This document shows positions 8,111 to 17,815 of a stretch of DNA of 64,000 nt, piece by piece. The stretch is taken from contig NZ_JBIWFB010000003.1 in the NCBI RefSeq assembly GCF_044762855.1, positions 62,001-126,000 on the forward strand, given 5' to 3'. The translations under genes and the position numbers were made by a program. The stretch comes from Psychrobacillus sp044762855. GTDB taxonomy: Bacteria; Bacillota; Bacilli; Bacillales_A; Planococcaceae. How positions within the stretch are numbered: the stretch's first letter is position 1; each line of letters starts with the position of its first letter. Below the pieces are notes generated by a model. The model ran no database searches, was not told the origin of the DNA, and saw nothing but the letters and a program-made list of their open reading frames with translations.

Positions 8111-9796
8111 TCAAGAATGATCATCTGGTATTAATATAGTTTTTGAGAATCCAAAAATTGTCCGTTTTGCAATTTCTTTATTGATAGTAAATCCTAATTT
8201 CTCCAATTGCCTAATTTCTTTTGTCGATTTTGTTTTTACACTTATTAAGAATTTATTGGCTTTACTTTTCTGTTTTACAAATGAGCAAATATCGATTAAA
8301 TTATCTAAACGCCAATTTTCAATAAAGACGGAGCTTTTTCTAAAATCCTTTAGATAAGAAATATCATCAATACGTATAACTTTTTCATTAGTCCAAAATA
8401 TTTTTTCAAAAGTAAATTGGTCGGGTAAATAATATCCTTTATATGCACCGTATATTTTCGTGCAAACATCACGCATATGGTAGCCAATACTATCAAAGTT
8501 CTTCACGGAATCTTTGATTGTTAGCTCCAAATAATGATTAGTTTCACTATTATCAGGTACATCCTTTCGGGCAATCTCATAAATTGTGTAATGCTTCCAT
8601 TCGTACAAACGCTTTAACTTTGGATGTATGAATGCTTTGATTACTTCTTTTGCACCTACAGACTCTGATTTTTTAAAAATATTTTTTAAAATGTAAAGAA
8701 GTTTTCCTATTTTATTCCGCTTGAATAAAACTAGTTTTTGATGACGCTTTATATGTGAGATACTTGACTCTTTTAGTGTCAAATAAAATCTTGCTAATTG
8801 AGCAAGTGGGGTTTTAGAAGAAAAAACTATTTTTCTTGTATAATCAAGATCAGTATTCCACTCAAACTTATATGTCTCATAACCAATACTTAAATCGAAA
8901 ATATTAATACCATTTTTACTACATTGAAGAATTTTTTCCTTCTCTAAAATTCTACCGGGACTAAATACTTCAAAATCATCATCGAATCCTAATACGTAAC
9001 TGATGTATCTTCCCCTGCATTTATATCCATAATTAAAAGCAATCATTTTACCATCCATAAATAATCCGTCAATCTCTGTCTTTAACGGTCCTTCAGGAAG
9101 CTGAGCTAGACTTTGATAAAAATTCCTTTCTTTTTTATTAGTAAACCCACTTGTATCATGCTTTTTTTTCCATCTTTTATCATGTAAATTGAAGATAGTT
9201 TCCATACTGTCTGGACCCGTTAGTAATACTTCAACATCTCCGTTTTCCCTAATTCGTTTCTCTCTTCGGTCTAAACGATGTAGCTTTTGCCTCTTCTTTA
9301 TATATTCTTCCATCTTAATCTTTTCCAAATTAATGTAAGGTGTAATTACACGATGTGTAGAATATGCGATTTTTCTTTTCCGCAAATATACTTCCAATGT
9401 TCCATGCGATAAGCTACTCTCTAATAATCCATGTAAATGGAAAACAACATTTTTTCTTTCAGCCACTATTGAATCGATTACGAGCTCTAGAACATATTCC
9501 AAGGAATGTTCATAGGAGATGATATCCATATAGTTTGCATGGCCAAACCCAATAAAACTATATTTGTATAACAATCCATTTTTATCGTAAAGAAAAGGGA
9601 AAAAAGCGATTATCTCTGTACAATCAAAAACTGCAATAATTTCCACATTTCGCTCTGCACCTAAGTTTCTCCACCATTCATATACCCAGTCAAATTCAAT
9701 AAATGGATTTGTATTATTTGTCTCTTCCAAAATGAAAGACCAGTCACCTCTAAATTGATTCAGTTGTTCTAAAGATGAAATCTTTATGTGATTCAA
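8111..9796 (-). CDS. CelD/BioF2-like acetyltransferase, two-part protein
   Basis: A 561-residue cytoplasmic protein. Residues 1 to about 330 are a GNAT-fold domain of the CelD/BcsL type (PF13480-like), with NPFIEFDWVYEWW at the start, HDKRWKKKH in the middle and FDLSIGYETYKFEWN at the end, as in that family. Residues 370-561 form a second part of uncertain fold, ending IRQLEKLGFTINKEIAKRT, which resembles the end of a GNAT domain. It is twice the usual length for one domain. Likely role: acyl modification of the EPS. A truncated paralogue lies at 5437-6006. Confidence 0.7.
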   Translation of the reverse strand: MNHIKISSLEQLNQFRGDWSFILEETNNTNPFIEFDWVYEWWRNLGAERNVEIIAVFDCTEIIAFFPFLYDKNGLLYKYSFIGFGHANYMDIISYEHSLEYVLELVIDSIVAERKNVVFHLHGLLESSLSHGTLEVYLRKRKIAYSTHRVITPYINLEKIKMEEYIKKRQKLHRLDRREKRIRENGDVEVLLTGPDSMETIFNLHDKRWKKKHDTSGFTNKKERNFYQSLAQLPEGPLKTEIDGLFMDGKMIAFNYGYKCRGRYISYVLGFDDDFEVFSPGRILEKEKILQCSKNGINIFDLSIGYETYKFEWNTDLDYTRKIVFSSKTPLAQLARFYLTLKESSISHIKRHQKLVLFKRNKIGKLLYILKNIFKKSESVGAKEVIKAFIHPKLKRLYEWKHYTIYEIARKDVPDNSETNHYLELTIKDSVKNFDSIGYHMRDVCTKIYGAYKGYYLPDQFTFEKIFWTNEKVIRIDDISYLKDFRKSSVFIENWRLDNLIDICSFVKQKSKANKFLISVKTKSTKEIRQLEKLGFTINKEIAKRTIFGFSKTILIPDDHS

Positions 9797-9842
9797 GTTT
9801 TTCAGAACTCCTCCTCCTTTCTAATAAAAATTAGCATAGTTA

Positions 9843-11357
9843 TTACAAGTGAATTTTTTTCTTAAAATAACTTAGGATTAATTTCGTTTCTTTCACTTTT
9901 AAAAAGTTTACGAGAATGAAATAGACTACACTTCCTGCACAAATGACTACTGTCATTTTTAATAAAGCATTCCATTCTGGAATTATATACACGTATAAGA
10001 CGTATACAATACTCCCCATCACAGTTGAAGCAAAAGTCACTTTTACAAAAGTAATAAAGTTCCCTTTCAAACCGAAAGCTCCAATTTTTTTTCGAAGACT
10101 GATAACTAAAAGAGTCGAGCAAAAAAGTGCTGAAATACTTGTTGCAAGTGCAAGTCCACTTATCCCCATATATGAAGATAATACGAAATTTAACACTATA
10201 TTCAAGACAACAGAAATAGACGCATTATACATAGGGGTTTTCGTATCTTGAAGAGAATAGAATGTACGATTTAAAATCTCGCGAAAACCATATCCAATCA
10301 TCCCTATAGAGTAGAAAAATAGCGCATGGGAAGTCATATCAATTGCACGTTCATCAAAATGACCATGTCCAAATAGTAATCTAATAATAGGGTCTGCTAA
10401 AATCATTATCCCCACGCTTGCTGGCACAACTATAAGAATTACACTTGAAATAACGTCACTAATAGACGTTTTAAAGTCTTCGTCATTTTTTTTTGCTGCC
10501 ATATTTGATATAAGTGGGAACATAACCGTGACAAATGAAAGAACAAAAATACCTTGAACAAAATCATTTAATCTGCTAGCGTATGTCAAAGCAGAAATCC
10601 CTCCCTCCACTAAAGTGGAAGCAAGAGTTTTATCAACCATCAAGTTAATTTGATCTATAGATATACCAATCATAATTGGAAAGACAATTATAGCCATTTT
10701 CTTTATATTTTTGTCTGTGAATTGTACGATTGGAATATATCGATAATTCGTTTTCCATAATGTAGGGAATAAAAAAAGCATTTGAAAAAAAGCAGCTAGA
10801 ACGCTTCCAATAGCCAAAATAATAATATTAGTTTGGGAGCTTATAAAAATTGAAATGATAATAATGATATTAAAAGGAAAACCGATCAAAGCAGGTATAG
10901 TGAATTTTCCATTCAATTGTAAATAACTAATAAAAAGTTGAGTTAGACTCGTGAAATAAATACCGACTAATCCAATACGAGTAAATAGTACCGCAGTTTT
11001 TAGAGTTTCTCCGTCAAAACCTAGAGCAAATAATTTTACGAGTAAATTAGAAAAAAGAAGTCCTAATAATATAATTCCTGTTGTAACTATTAATACGATA
11101 TTGATTAGATTATTAGTAAAAAGAGATGCTGATCGATGACCTTTATCATGTTCGATTTGTTTAAACATTGGAATATAAGCTGTGGATATCCCTGAAATTA
11201 TAAGACTGAACAATACTGATGTAATGGTAATGGAAATTATATATGCGTCACTTGTAGAGGTTGCACCATAAAAAAAAGATAGTGTTATGTCGCGTAGGAA
11301 TCCAGATACTTTTGATAGAACGGCAATGATCATCAAAAGTACAGCTGTTTTTTTCAT
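9843..11357 (-). CDS. MurJ/MviN-like lipid-linked oligosaccharide flippase
   Basis: A 504-residue, very hydrophobic protein of the MOP exporter superfamily with about 14 predicted membrane segments. The N-terminal SKVSGFLRD motif and the DFVQGIF and GFREILNRTFYSLQDTKTP segments are typical of MurJ. In this operon it is the only candidate for moving the lipid-linked EPS repeat across the membrane, because no separate Wzx gene is present. A role in peptidoglycan lipid II transport cannot be excluded. The ribosome binding site is weak (AGAAGG about 16 nt upstream). Confidence 0.85.
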   Translation of the reverse strand: MKKTAVLLMIIAVLSKVSGFLRDITLSFFYGATSTSDAYIISITITSVLFSLIISGISTAYIPMFKQIEHDKGHRSASLFTNNLINIVLIVTTGIILLGLLFSNLLVKLFALGFDGETLKTAVLFTRIGLVGIYFTSLTQLFISYLQLNGKFTIPALIGFPFNIIIIISIFISSQTNIIILAIGSVLAAFFQMLFLFPTLWKTNYRYIPIVQFTDKNIKKMAIIVFPIMIGISIDQINLMVDKTLASTLVEGGISALTYASRLNDFVQGIFVLSFVTVMFPLISNMAAKKNDEDFKTSISDVISSVILIVVPASVGIMILADPIIRLLFGHGHFDERAIDMTSHALFFYSIGMIGYGFREILNRTFYSLQDTKTPMYNASISVVLNIVLNFVLSSYMGISGLALATSISALFCSTLLVISLRKKIGAFGLKGNFITFVKVTFASTVMGSIVYVLYVYIIPEWNALLKMTVVICAGSVVYFILVNFLKVKETKLILSYFKKKIHL

Positions 11358-11633
11358 AGTTTCAATGGTATGTCCTTCTCTGCTATGTTATTTATCTTGC
11401 ATATTACTAAAATGAAAATAACGGATTCGTCACTTATCACATTTTTTAGCCCTCCGCTCATCTTAAGTATTTCATTCTCTTCTATAATGTTTGCTAATAT
11501 TATATTCACCTCAGATAGACTATCAGAACTAAAATAATGTATGAATAAGCCGATAATCAAAATATATTGCAACCTGTCATCTGAATTTCTTTGAAACCCA
11601 ATTTATATTTCTGCTTTCTTCCAGTTAGCACTT
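11358..11633. other. Intra-operon gap of 276 bp, no supported gene
   Basis: A minus-strand frame at 11354-11572 (72 codons, TTG start) overlaps the MurJ start by 4 bp but has no clear ribosome binding site and no recognisable motif. The gap is unusually long for this tightly packed operon and may hold degraded sequence. I see no terminator or promoter in it. Confidence 0.4.
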
Positions 11634-12986
11634 TTAGTCAAACTCGTATATATTTTTAATCGCAAATAGAAGTAATAGAAAAAAACTTTCATTAGACATG
11701 GCATTAATAGACATATAGCTAATCCCCATACACACAATAGGTAACCAGCCAATAAAGTTCGTATTGGAAAGGGTTCTTGGAGACTCAATATTTCTAAAAA
11801 TAGCCGTAAGAAAAACAAAAAATACAACAAAACCAGCGACTCCCCAAACTACAAATAACTCTAAAAGAATATTATGTGTTTCAAGATAAACTCCTGATCT
11901 TAAGTGATAATCTTGAATCCCAATTCCGAAGATCATTTGTATGGGACTTGAAGTGATTAATTGAATATATTGCTCCGCTATTATATTTCGATTACTTGTA
12001 AGAGCTGCAGGGTCATCTATAAAATCTGTAAACCTAGAGAAAAGTAATTCGATAATAGATGAAATTTCTTCACTAAAATAAAAAGTAAAAAAGGTAAGAA
12101 AAGATACTACTACCAAAATAAACGTAAATAGTTTTTTGCTTCTCTTCACCGAAAGTAAAACCTTAATTAGTAATAAAAAACACATTAAAGTAACTACTAA
12201 TAGGAACATTCTAGATAAACTTAATATCCCGAAAGCTATAAAAAAAACAAACAAGATAGGATAGACTATTTTAGTTATCTTTTTTGTTTCTCTATTCACG
12301 ACGTACAACATACCAAACATTGCAATCATAATATACATAGAATAATAGTTAGAATCACCTGCTCCCCCTTGGAATCTAATCGTGGCATTATTATTAAGAA
12401 GGGAGCCATACCGATCAAAAAAATCTAAAATACCATACATTGTTGAAATAAATACCCCTGCTAGGAAGTGTTTGACCACAACTTGATGATTGTATGTTTT
12501 CTTAGAATGAAGTAAAAATAATGAAACATATAAAATTGCAGAACTCCAACTAAAAAGCAGCAGTAGAGATTTAAAATTATAGTAAATAGCGTGAATCCAT
12601 TCATATACAATAAAAAATCCTATGATGAATATATATGTTTTTTTTATTGGTTCGTGTATGAAGGAAAAAACTAATTTAAGTAATGCTAAACAAATAAAAA
12701 TATTTAAGATTGGAACCGATAACCCGGCAACATGAATAAACATAACTCCCAAATTAGGAATTAGTAACATCAATAATGCAAAGTTACGAGCAATAGTACT
12801 GTAGAATAATCGTATACTAAAATAGGTGACTAAAAAATATATAAGGAATGTACTATGAAACAGTTTGTCACCTAAAAGACAGATCCCTGTAACAACTATA
12901 TCAATAGAACTAAAGTACAATTCATTTCTATCATGGATACGATAATCATCTATATGCTTATGTTTATTGTCATTTTCAGATAGCAT
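11634..12986 (-). CDS. O-antigen/EPS polymerase-like membrane protein (Wzy type)
   Basis: A 450-residue membrane protein with about 11-12 hydrophobic segments and a large loop near residues 310-370 containing TSNRNIIAEQYIQLI and GIGIQDYHLRSGVYLETHNILLE. The last, with its conserved HNxxLE, is the hallmark of O-antigen ligase/polymerase family proteins. It should polymerise the EPS repeat units outside the membrane. It overlaps the upstream glycosyltransferase by 11 bp. Assignment rests on topology, the HN motif and context. Confidence 0.8.
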   Translation of the reverse strand: MLSENDNKHKHIDDYRIHDRNELYFSSIDIVVTGICLLGDKLFHSTFLIYFLVTYFSIRLFYSTIARNFALLMLLIPNLGVMFIHVAGLSVPILNIFICLALLKLVFSFIHEPIKKTYIFIIGFFIVYEWIHAIYYNFKSLLLLFSWSSAILYVSLFLLHSKKTYNHQVVVKHFLAGVFISTMYGILDFFDRYGSLLNNNATIRFQGGAGDSNYYSMYIMIAMFGMLYVVNRETKKITKIVYPILFVFFIAFGILSLSRMFLLVVTLMCFLLLIKVLLSVKRSKKLFTFILVVVSFLTFFTFYFSEEISSIIELLFSRFTDFIDDPAALTSNRNIIAEQYIQLITSSPIQMIFGIGIQDYHLRSGVYLETHNILLELFVVWGVAGFVVFFVFLTAIFRNIESPRTLSNTNFIGWLPIVCMGISYMSINAMSNESFFLLLLFAIKNIYEFD

Positions 12987-14013
12987 TTCTATATACCTGT
13001 TTCACCTGCTCTTTGTACTTGTCCATATCACATATAATTTCCGCTTTTATGGAAGCAGCCAAAGACATCTTTAAGTAATTTTCATCGGAATTTAATAGTG
13101 TGACAATATTATCCACGAAGTCCTTATCTGTCTTGCATATATAACCACAGCTTTTATCTACAACATTTTCTATGCCAACTAGGTGTGGAACAATAATGGG
13201 CCTTCCCATGGATAATGCCTCGATTGCAACCATCGGTAATCCTTCTGATTTAGATGTCATTACAAGAACTTTTGAATTTTTAAGTATAGGATATGGATTT
13301 ACTAAAAAACCTTTTAAATCAATATTTCCCTGCAATTTCTTTGCTATAATTACTTTCCTACATTCTTCCTCTAGTGTTCCCCCCCCCATCATAATGACTT
13401 TCAATCCGGGAAATTCTACTGTTACTTTGGAAACTATATTAATAAATCTTAACGGATTTTTAATATCCTCAAACCTTCCTATGAAGGCTATATCATATGC
13501 TTTAACCGTATACGATGCAGCTTTTTTTGTAATCCAATTAATATCTATAATATTTTTTATCACTTTAGTTTTTTTGTTAAATAGGTGCGATAAAAATGTC
13601 TTTTCTTGGATTGCTGGGGAAACTACAATTATTTCTTTAATTTTTAAGCAGGCCAAAAAAAATAAGATAGAGTACATATTAACAGTTTTAAGCCACGCTG
13701 GATTCTGATGAATATGGGATACCACTGGAATAGTGAGCGATGCCAATAAACACTTTATAGTAGCTGTAAAATCATGCGCATGAATAATATCTGGTTTCCA
13801 TTCTTTTATTACTTTTCTAATTTGTGCAAAAGAGAATTTTTCAATTGGAATATAAGTAATATCCCTACTCGCTAAAATGTCTTTAATCCCACCAGCTGGA
13901 GATGCATAAGCACACTCAAAGGATTCTGACAAATTACTTATTATACACATAGCTACATTCTCTGCCCCCGCAAAATCGTTTGAACTTAGGACATGTAACA
14001 CCTTTTTTTTCAT
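12976..14013 (-). CDS. Glycosyltransferase family 4 (GT-B)
   Basis: A 345-residue GT-B glycosyltransferase. The N-terminus (VLHVLSSNDFAGAENVAM) is a typical acceptor-domain start. The donor domain has AFIGRFEDIKNP and the EX7E motif in SEGLPMVAIEALSMGRP. It probably adds an early sugar of the EPS repeat. It lies directly downstream of the tyrosine kinase gene and overlaps the polymerase gene by 11 bp. Confidence 0.85.
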   Translation of the reverse strand: MKKKVLHVLSSNDFAGAENVAMCIISNLSESFECAYASPAGGIKDILASRDITYIPIEKFSFAQIRKVIKEWKPDIIHAHDFTATIKCLLASLTIPVVSHIHQNPAWLKTVNMYSILFFLACLKIKEIIVVSPAIQEKTFLSHLFNKKTKVIKNIIDINWITKKAASYTVKAYDIAFIGRFEDIKNPLRFINIVSKVTVEFPGLKVIMMGGGTLEEECRKVIIAKKLQGNIDLKGFLVNPYPILKNSKVLVMTSKSEGLPMVAIEALSMGRPIIVPHLVGIENVVDKSCGYICKTDKDFVDNIVTLLNSDENYLKMSLAASIKAEIICDMDKYKEQVKQVYRNAI

Positions 14014-14069
14014 TTCTTCCTCCTTTCTTGTATTCTTAAAAGAAAATGAAAAAAGAAGAATACATTTTT

Positions 14070-14768
14070 TTACTCTGTTTCAATATAATAATCGTAATAA
14101 TAATGATCCTTCTCAAGTTTAAAGTTATTAAGAATAACCCCGATAGTCTTTGCTTTAGAATAAAGAAGAACTTCCTTAGCTTTTAAAATGTTTTTCCGCT
14201 GTGTAAATCCAGAACTAACAACTACAATTGTCCCATCACATTTTTCAGCTAAAATCTGAGCATCAGCTACCGATAGGAGTGGAGGCGCATCCAAAATGAC
14301 AATATCAAATCTTTCTTTCATTTCTTTCATAAATTTATCCATTGAATTAGATCCAAGAAGTTCAGCTGGATTCGATGGGATTGGCCCACAAGTTATTATT
14401 TTTAATCCCTTTATCCCCGATTCTTTTACTATATCTTCAAACGCCCAATTGCTCATAAGTAAGTTTGTAAAACCCGGGGAAATAAAAAGATTAAAAGTAT
14501 AATGCATAGTTGGTTTTCTCAAATCTGCATCTATTAAGAGAACATTTTTTCCATCTTGAGCAAATGCAATAGCGATGTTTGCAGCAATGGTGGATTTACC
14601 TTCGCCCACAGAAGATGAAGTGACTAGTAATGTTCCAAATTCCTTGTCCTTCATAGAGAATTTAATATTTGACCGAATCGTCCTAAATTGCTCGGATACG
14701 ATTGATTTAGAATAGTTGCTTGTCACAAGTTTCCTGCCCGTCCGATTCTGCTTTGTCTTCTTAAACAC
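14070..14768 (-). CDS. CpsD/CapB-type tyrosine-protein kinase (YwqD-like)
   Basis: A 232-residue bacterial tyrosine (BY) kinase that controls EPS chain length with its membrane partner. Walker A SSVGEGKST is at residues 52-60, Walker A' VLLIDADLRKP at 76-86 and Walker B VILDAPP near 152. The C-terminus has the tyrosine cluster DHYYYDYYIETE used for autophosphorylation. It has no membrane segment and is activated by the adjacent YwqC-like protein, whose gene it overlaps by 8 bp. The phosphatase two genes upstream would reverse the modification. Confidence 0.92.
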   Translation of the reverse strand: MFKKTKQNRTGRKLVTSNYSKSIVSEQFRTIRSNIKFSMKDKEFGTLLVTSSSVGEGKSTIAANIAIAFAQDGKNVLLIDADLRKPTMHYTFNLFISPGFTNLLMSNWAFEDIVKESGIKGLKIITCGPIPSNPAELLGSNSMDKFMKEMKERFDIVILDAPPLLSVADAQILAEKCDGTIVVVSSGFTQRKNILKAKEVLLYSKAKTIGVILNNFKLEKDHYYYDYYIETE

Positions 14769-15480
14769 TTGTCTTTTTGCCCCTTTTCAATTTCTTCGAT
14801 GTCTTTTGGGTAATCGGACTTATGAGGCCAAGAACCGGAATTCCCACTAATTCTTGAATGTCCATTTCCGTTTTAACTGTAGTATCGAAATATTCCATTA
14901 TGAACGTAATTCCAACTCCAATTATTAAGCCAATTACTGCTGCTATTACTACATTTAAAGGAATATTTGGTGAAATAGGCTTTATATATTCTTTATCCAG
15001 TGCTGGGGAGAGTATCGTTACATTATCGACATTCATAAGAACACTAATTTCTTCTTGAAATACCTTTGCTGTCATATTAGCAATTTCCACAGCTTTTTTT
15101 AGTTCTTGATCTTCTACGATCACATTTACGACCTGTGAATTTTGTTCACTAATTAAAGAAATCTTATTAGTAAGTAAATCTGGAGTTGTATCTAAATTTA
15201 AGTTGGTAATTACTTCAGATAAAATAACTGGACTTTTAATAATGACGTTATATGTGTTGATTAACTGAAGATTCGTTTGGATATCTTGTGTATTTAATTG
15301 TTCTTTCTCAAATGCCTTTTGATTTATTAATATTTGTGTGGAAGCTTCGTAAGTTGGCGGCCAATAGAAGTAACTGATTAAAGTAATCACAGTCACTATT
15401 ATTAGAAAAACACTTATAATAAGTGCTAGTCTTTTTTTTATTGCTTTGAACAAGTCATGAATGCTCATTTTATCTTCCAT
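14761..15480 (-). CDS. Wzz/YwqC-like polysaccharide co-polymerase and kinase modulator
   Basis: A 239-residue chain-length determinant family protein. Two membrane segments, near residues 17-36 and 170-192, flank an extracytoplasmic loop. The proline-rich IKPISPNIPLN precedes the second segment, as in Wzz proteins. The short cytoplasmic tail (KTSKKLKRGKKTSV) would contact and activate the separately encoded tyrosine kinase. The start ATG follows GGAGG by seven bases. This split membrane adaptor plus cytoplasmic kinase arrangement is the normal Gram-positive form. Confidence 0.9.
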   Translation of the reverse strand: MEDKMSIHDLFKAIKKRLALIISVFLIIVTVITLISYFYWPPTYEASTQILINQKAFEKEQLNTQDIQTNLQLINTYNVIIKSPVILSEVITNLNLDTTPDLLTNKISLISEQNSQVVNVIVEDQELKKAVEIANMTAKVFQEEISVLMNVDNVTILSPALDKEYIKPISPNIPLNVVIAAVIGLIIGVGITFIMEYFDTTVKTEMDIQELVGIPVLGLISPITQKTSKKLKRGKKTSV

Positions 15481-15559
15481 ACGAATTCCTCCTCCTTCTA
15501 TTAGATTTTTTCCGTATGAATGTTAGATAGGAGCGCTTAATTTGGTTAGGAGGATATTT

Positions 15560-16312
15560 CTAATTACTCACTTTTTTGAAACCAATAGGTGTCAGGGGTT
15601 GAAATTCTGTGCCAAAGAGGACATGTTTTGCATTTTCAATAAAATAAGTTAGCAGTTTTTCTGAAAATTTTTTCTGTACATATTGATACGCTTCCTTTAA
15701 CAAAAAAGGACGAGATAAATGATGATGTGAATCGGATGATATGAAATGTACTAAATTATGATTTAATAAATCTCTTGTGTATTTTTTTATTTTAAATCCA
15801 TCTACGCCTATCAAACTGGATGCTGTAATTTGGATCAAAGCCCCCTTTGTTACTAATTCATACACCAACTGTTTATTTTTTCGGAGTACTAGATTTCTTT
15901 CCGGATGTACAATAATAGGAATAAAACCTTTTAATTGTATTTGAAAAAGAATATCAAACAAAAAAGAAGGCAATTGATAATTAGGAAACTCTATTAAAAT
16001 ATATTTTCCACTATTAGCTAGCGTTAATAATTGATCTCCGATATCTCCGTGCATTCCATTATAAAAATTAATTTCTTGTCCCGGTAAGATTTTTATAGGA
16101 ATTTTTTTCAAAGCTATTTCTCTAGTTAGATTTAATACCGCTTCTTTTATTTGTTTTGGATCGTTCCAATATTTCTCATTATGATGCGGTGTTGCAATAA
16201 TATGTGTTACACCATTTTCTACTGCATTAGCCGCTAGTAATATCGCGTCCTCCATCGTCTGAGCTCCGTCATCCAGTCCCGGTAATATATGGTTATGAAT
16301 ATCAACAATCAC
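15560..16312 (-). CDS. CpsB/YwqE-like tyrosine-protein phosphatase (PHP family)
   Basis: A 250-residue PHP-domain metal-dependent phosphatase. Metal-binding motifs are DIHNHILPGLDDG at residues 3-15, TPHHNEKY near 41, the HPERN site near 136 and SSDSHHH near 193. It should dephosphorylate the tyrosine cluster of the YwqD-like kinase and so complete the switch that sets EPS production and length. It lies between the priming transferase and the co-polymerase gene in one operon. Confidence 0.92.
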   Translation of the reverse strand: MIVDIHNHILPGLDDGAQTMEDAILLAANAVENGVTHIIATPHHNEKYWNDPKQIKEAVLNLTREIALKKIPIKILPGQEINFYNGMHGDIGDQLLTLANSGKYILIEFPNYQLPSFLFDILFQIQLKGFIPIIVHPERNLVLRKNKQLVYELVTKGALIQITASSLIGVDGFKIKKYTRDLLNHNLVHFISSDSHHHLSRPFLLKEAYQYVQKKFSEKLLTYFIENAKHVLFGTEFQPLTPIGFKKVSN

Positions 16313-16316
16313 GAAT

Positions 16317-16970
16317 CTAATACGCCCCCTTCCCCCGAATAACTAATAATATGGTACGAGCTATGATTTTTATGTCTAAAGCTAGGGAGCAATTTTCCAC
16401 ATAATATCGATCCAACTCCATTTTTTGACCATGACTTATTTCGGAACGTCCATTTATTTGTGCATAGCCTGTTATACCGGGTTTTACTCGTAATCGCTTC
16501 TTCTGCTCTTCCGAATAATGACTCGTAATTTCAACCATCTCCGGTCTTGGCCCGACAAAACTCATATCACCTTTTAGCACATTCCATAACTGAGGAAATT
16601 CATCAATGCTATACTTCCTATATATTTTTCCAATTTTCGTCACTTCTTGATCTATTGGTTTTACAAAAGAAAAGTCTTTTGGAACGCCATTTCCCCATTC
16701 ATATTGATGACTGCTAGACTCATCCATTATTGGTTGCATCGTTCGGAATTTCCAAATTAAAAAAGACGTATTATTTATACCACTTCTAATTTGCCTAAAA
16801 AAAATAGGCCTACCTGAAAGTAACAATGCAAGAATCGAAAATAATAAAAGTAATGGGGCAAAGAGTAGTAGAAGGATAATACTAGCCATGATATCGGCGA
16901 TTCTTTTACCGAAGCGGGAATAGAAATTATGGACTGATTCCGAAAGCACAACTTCTTTCATACTTTCCAA
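16317..16970 (-). CDS. Priming sugar-phosphate transferase (undecaprenyl-phosphate)
   Basis: A 217-residue polyisoprenyl-phosphate hexose-1-phosphate transferase that starts EPS assembly by loading the first sugar onto undecaprenyl phosphate. It has one membrane segment near residues 27-49, then KFRTM, SIDEFPQLWNVLKGDMSFVG-type catalytic sequence with GPRPE, and the C-terminal VKPGITGYAQINGR. The start is TTG at 16970, eight bases after AAAGGAG, with no usable ATG nearby. First gene of the leftward EPS operon. Confidence 0.92.
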   Translation of the reverse strand: MESMKEVVLSESVHNFYSRFGKRIADIMASIILLLLFAPLLLLFSILALLLSGRPIFFRQIRSGINNTSFLIWKFRTMQPIMDESSSHQYEWGNGVPKDFSFVKPIDQEVTKIGKIYRKYSIDEFPQLWNVLKGDMSFVGPRPEMVEITSHYSEEQKKRLRVKPGITGYAQINGRSEISHGQKMELDRYYVENCSLALDIKIIARTILLVIRGKGAY

Positions 16971-17081
16971 TGCATGGTCTCCTTTACATAGTTAAATATG
17001 TGCTATTGAAATTAGTATATTATCGTTTGGTACTAAAAAAGAACTAAGAAAAATAATTTATAAGACAAGTTCTATTTAAGC

Positions 17082-17124
17082 AAAAACAAGCCGCTCCAAC
17101 GTTTTCACGTTAGAACGGCTTGTT
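17082..17124 (-). terminator. Intrinsic terminator of the nik operon
   Basis: A stem of 17 bp with two mismatches (17085-17101 with 17108-17124) around a 6-nt loop; on the minus strand it is followed by TTTTTGCTT. It lies 86 bp after the stop of the last nik gene and before the EPS operon's upstream region. Confidence 0.8.
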
Positions 17125-17209
17125 AATTTATTGACATATTAAAATAAAATCAATCAATATATATCTTTTTACCTAATAAGCTAAATTCTTTTAAATCTAC
17201 TTTAGTCAC

Positions 17210-17815
17210 TTAATCTGCATCAGTTAATGCAATCACTCGATTACAAAGTCTCTGAACAAGCTTAGCTTCATGACTGACTACAATAATCCCCATATCCCTT
17301 TCTTTTGCAATTTCAAGAACGGCATGCCAAAGTTGGGCTTGTGTGATGGCATCGAGCATAGTTGTCATTTCATCGGCAATGAGATAACGAGTGTGTGAAC
17401 CCAATGCTCTTGCTACACAAAATCGTTGCAATTCTCCTCCGGATAACTCGTTTGGATACCGCGAGAGCCATTCTTGCTTAATTCCTAATAAATCGAGCAG
17501 TCCTTGATCAGGTCTTCCTCCTTCATTCAGCACTTTTTCCATTCTCCAGCGTGGATTTACTGCTTTTTCTGGATGTTGGAAAACTAATTGTACTGGATGA
17601 ATTCCTTTAGTAGATACTGGCAAACCGCCTATGGTAATACTTCCTTCCAAGGGCTTTTGATATCCCGATAAGATTCGACAAAAAGTTGTTTTACCACGTC
17701 CACTAGGTCCTGTGAGTCCTACAATTTCTCCTGGTTCCACCGTTAGATTGAAATTTTGAAACAACCACGGTCCTTTGCCATATCGAAATCCAACATTTTT
17801 CGCTTCAAGTTGCAT
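17210..17815 (-). CDS. nikE: Nickel/peptide ABC transporter ATP-binding protein (NikE-like)
   Basis: A 201-residue ATPase of the oligopeptide/nickel importer family, second ATP-binding subunit. Walker A is GPSGRGKTT near residues 36-44, the signature LSGGELQR near 124, and Walker B YLIADEMTTMLD near 143, where Met replaces the usual Pro of DEPT. It is shorter than typical NikE because it lacks the C-terminal extension found in NikD/DppD. It overlaps the preceding ATPase gene by 11 bp. The nickel assignment comes from the linked nikR. Confidence 0.85.
   Translation of the reverse strand: MQLEAKNVGFRYGKGPWLFQNFNLTVEPGEIVGLTGPSGRGKTTFCRILSGYQKPLEGSITIGGLPVSTKGIHPVQLVFQHPEKAVNPRWRMEKVLNEGGRPDQGLLDLLGIKQEWLSRYPNELSGGELQRFCVARALGSHTRYLIADEMTTMLDAITQAQLWHAVLEIAKERDMGIIVVSHEAKLVQRLCNRVIALTDAD

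Noticed and set aside
11354..11572. 72-codon frame overlapping the MurJ-like start
   Set aside because: TTG start without a convincing ribosome binding site and no recognisable motif; noted only as gap content.
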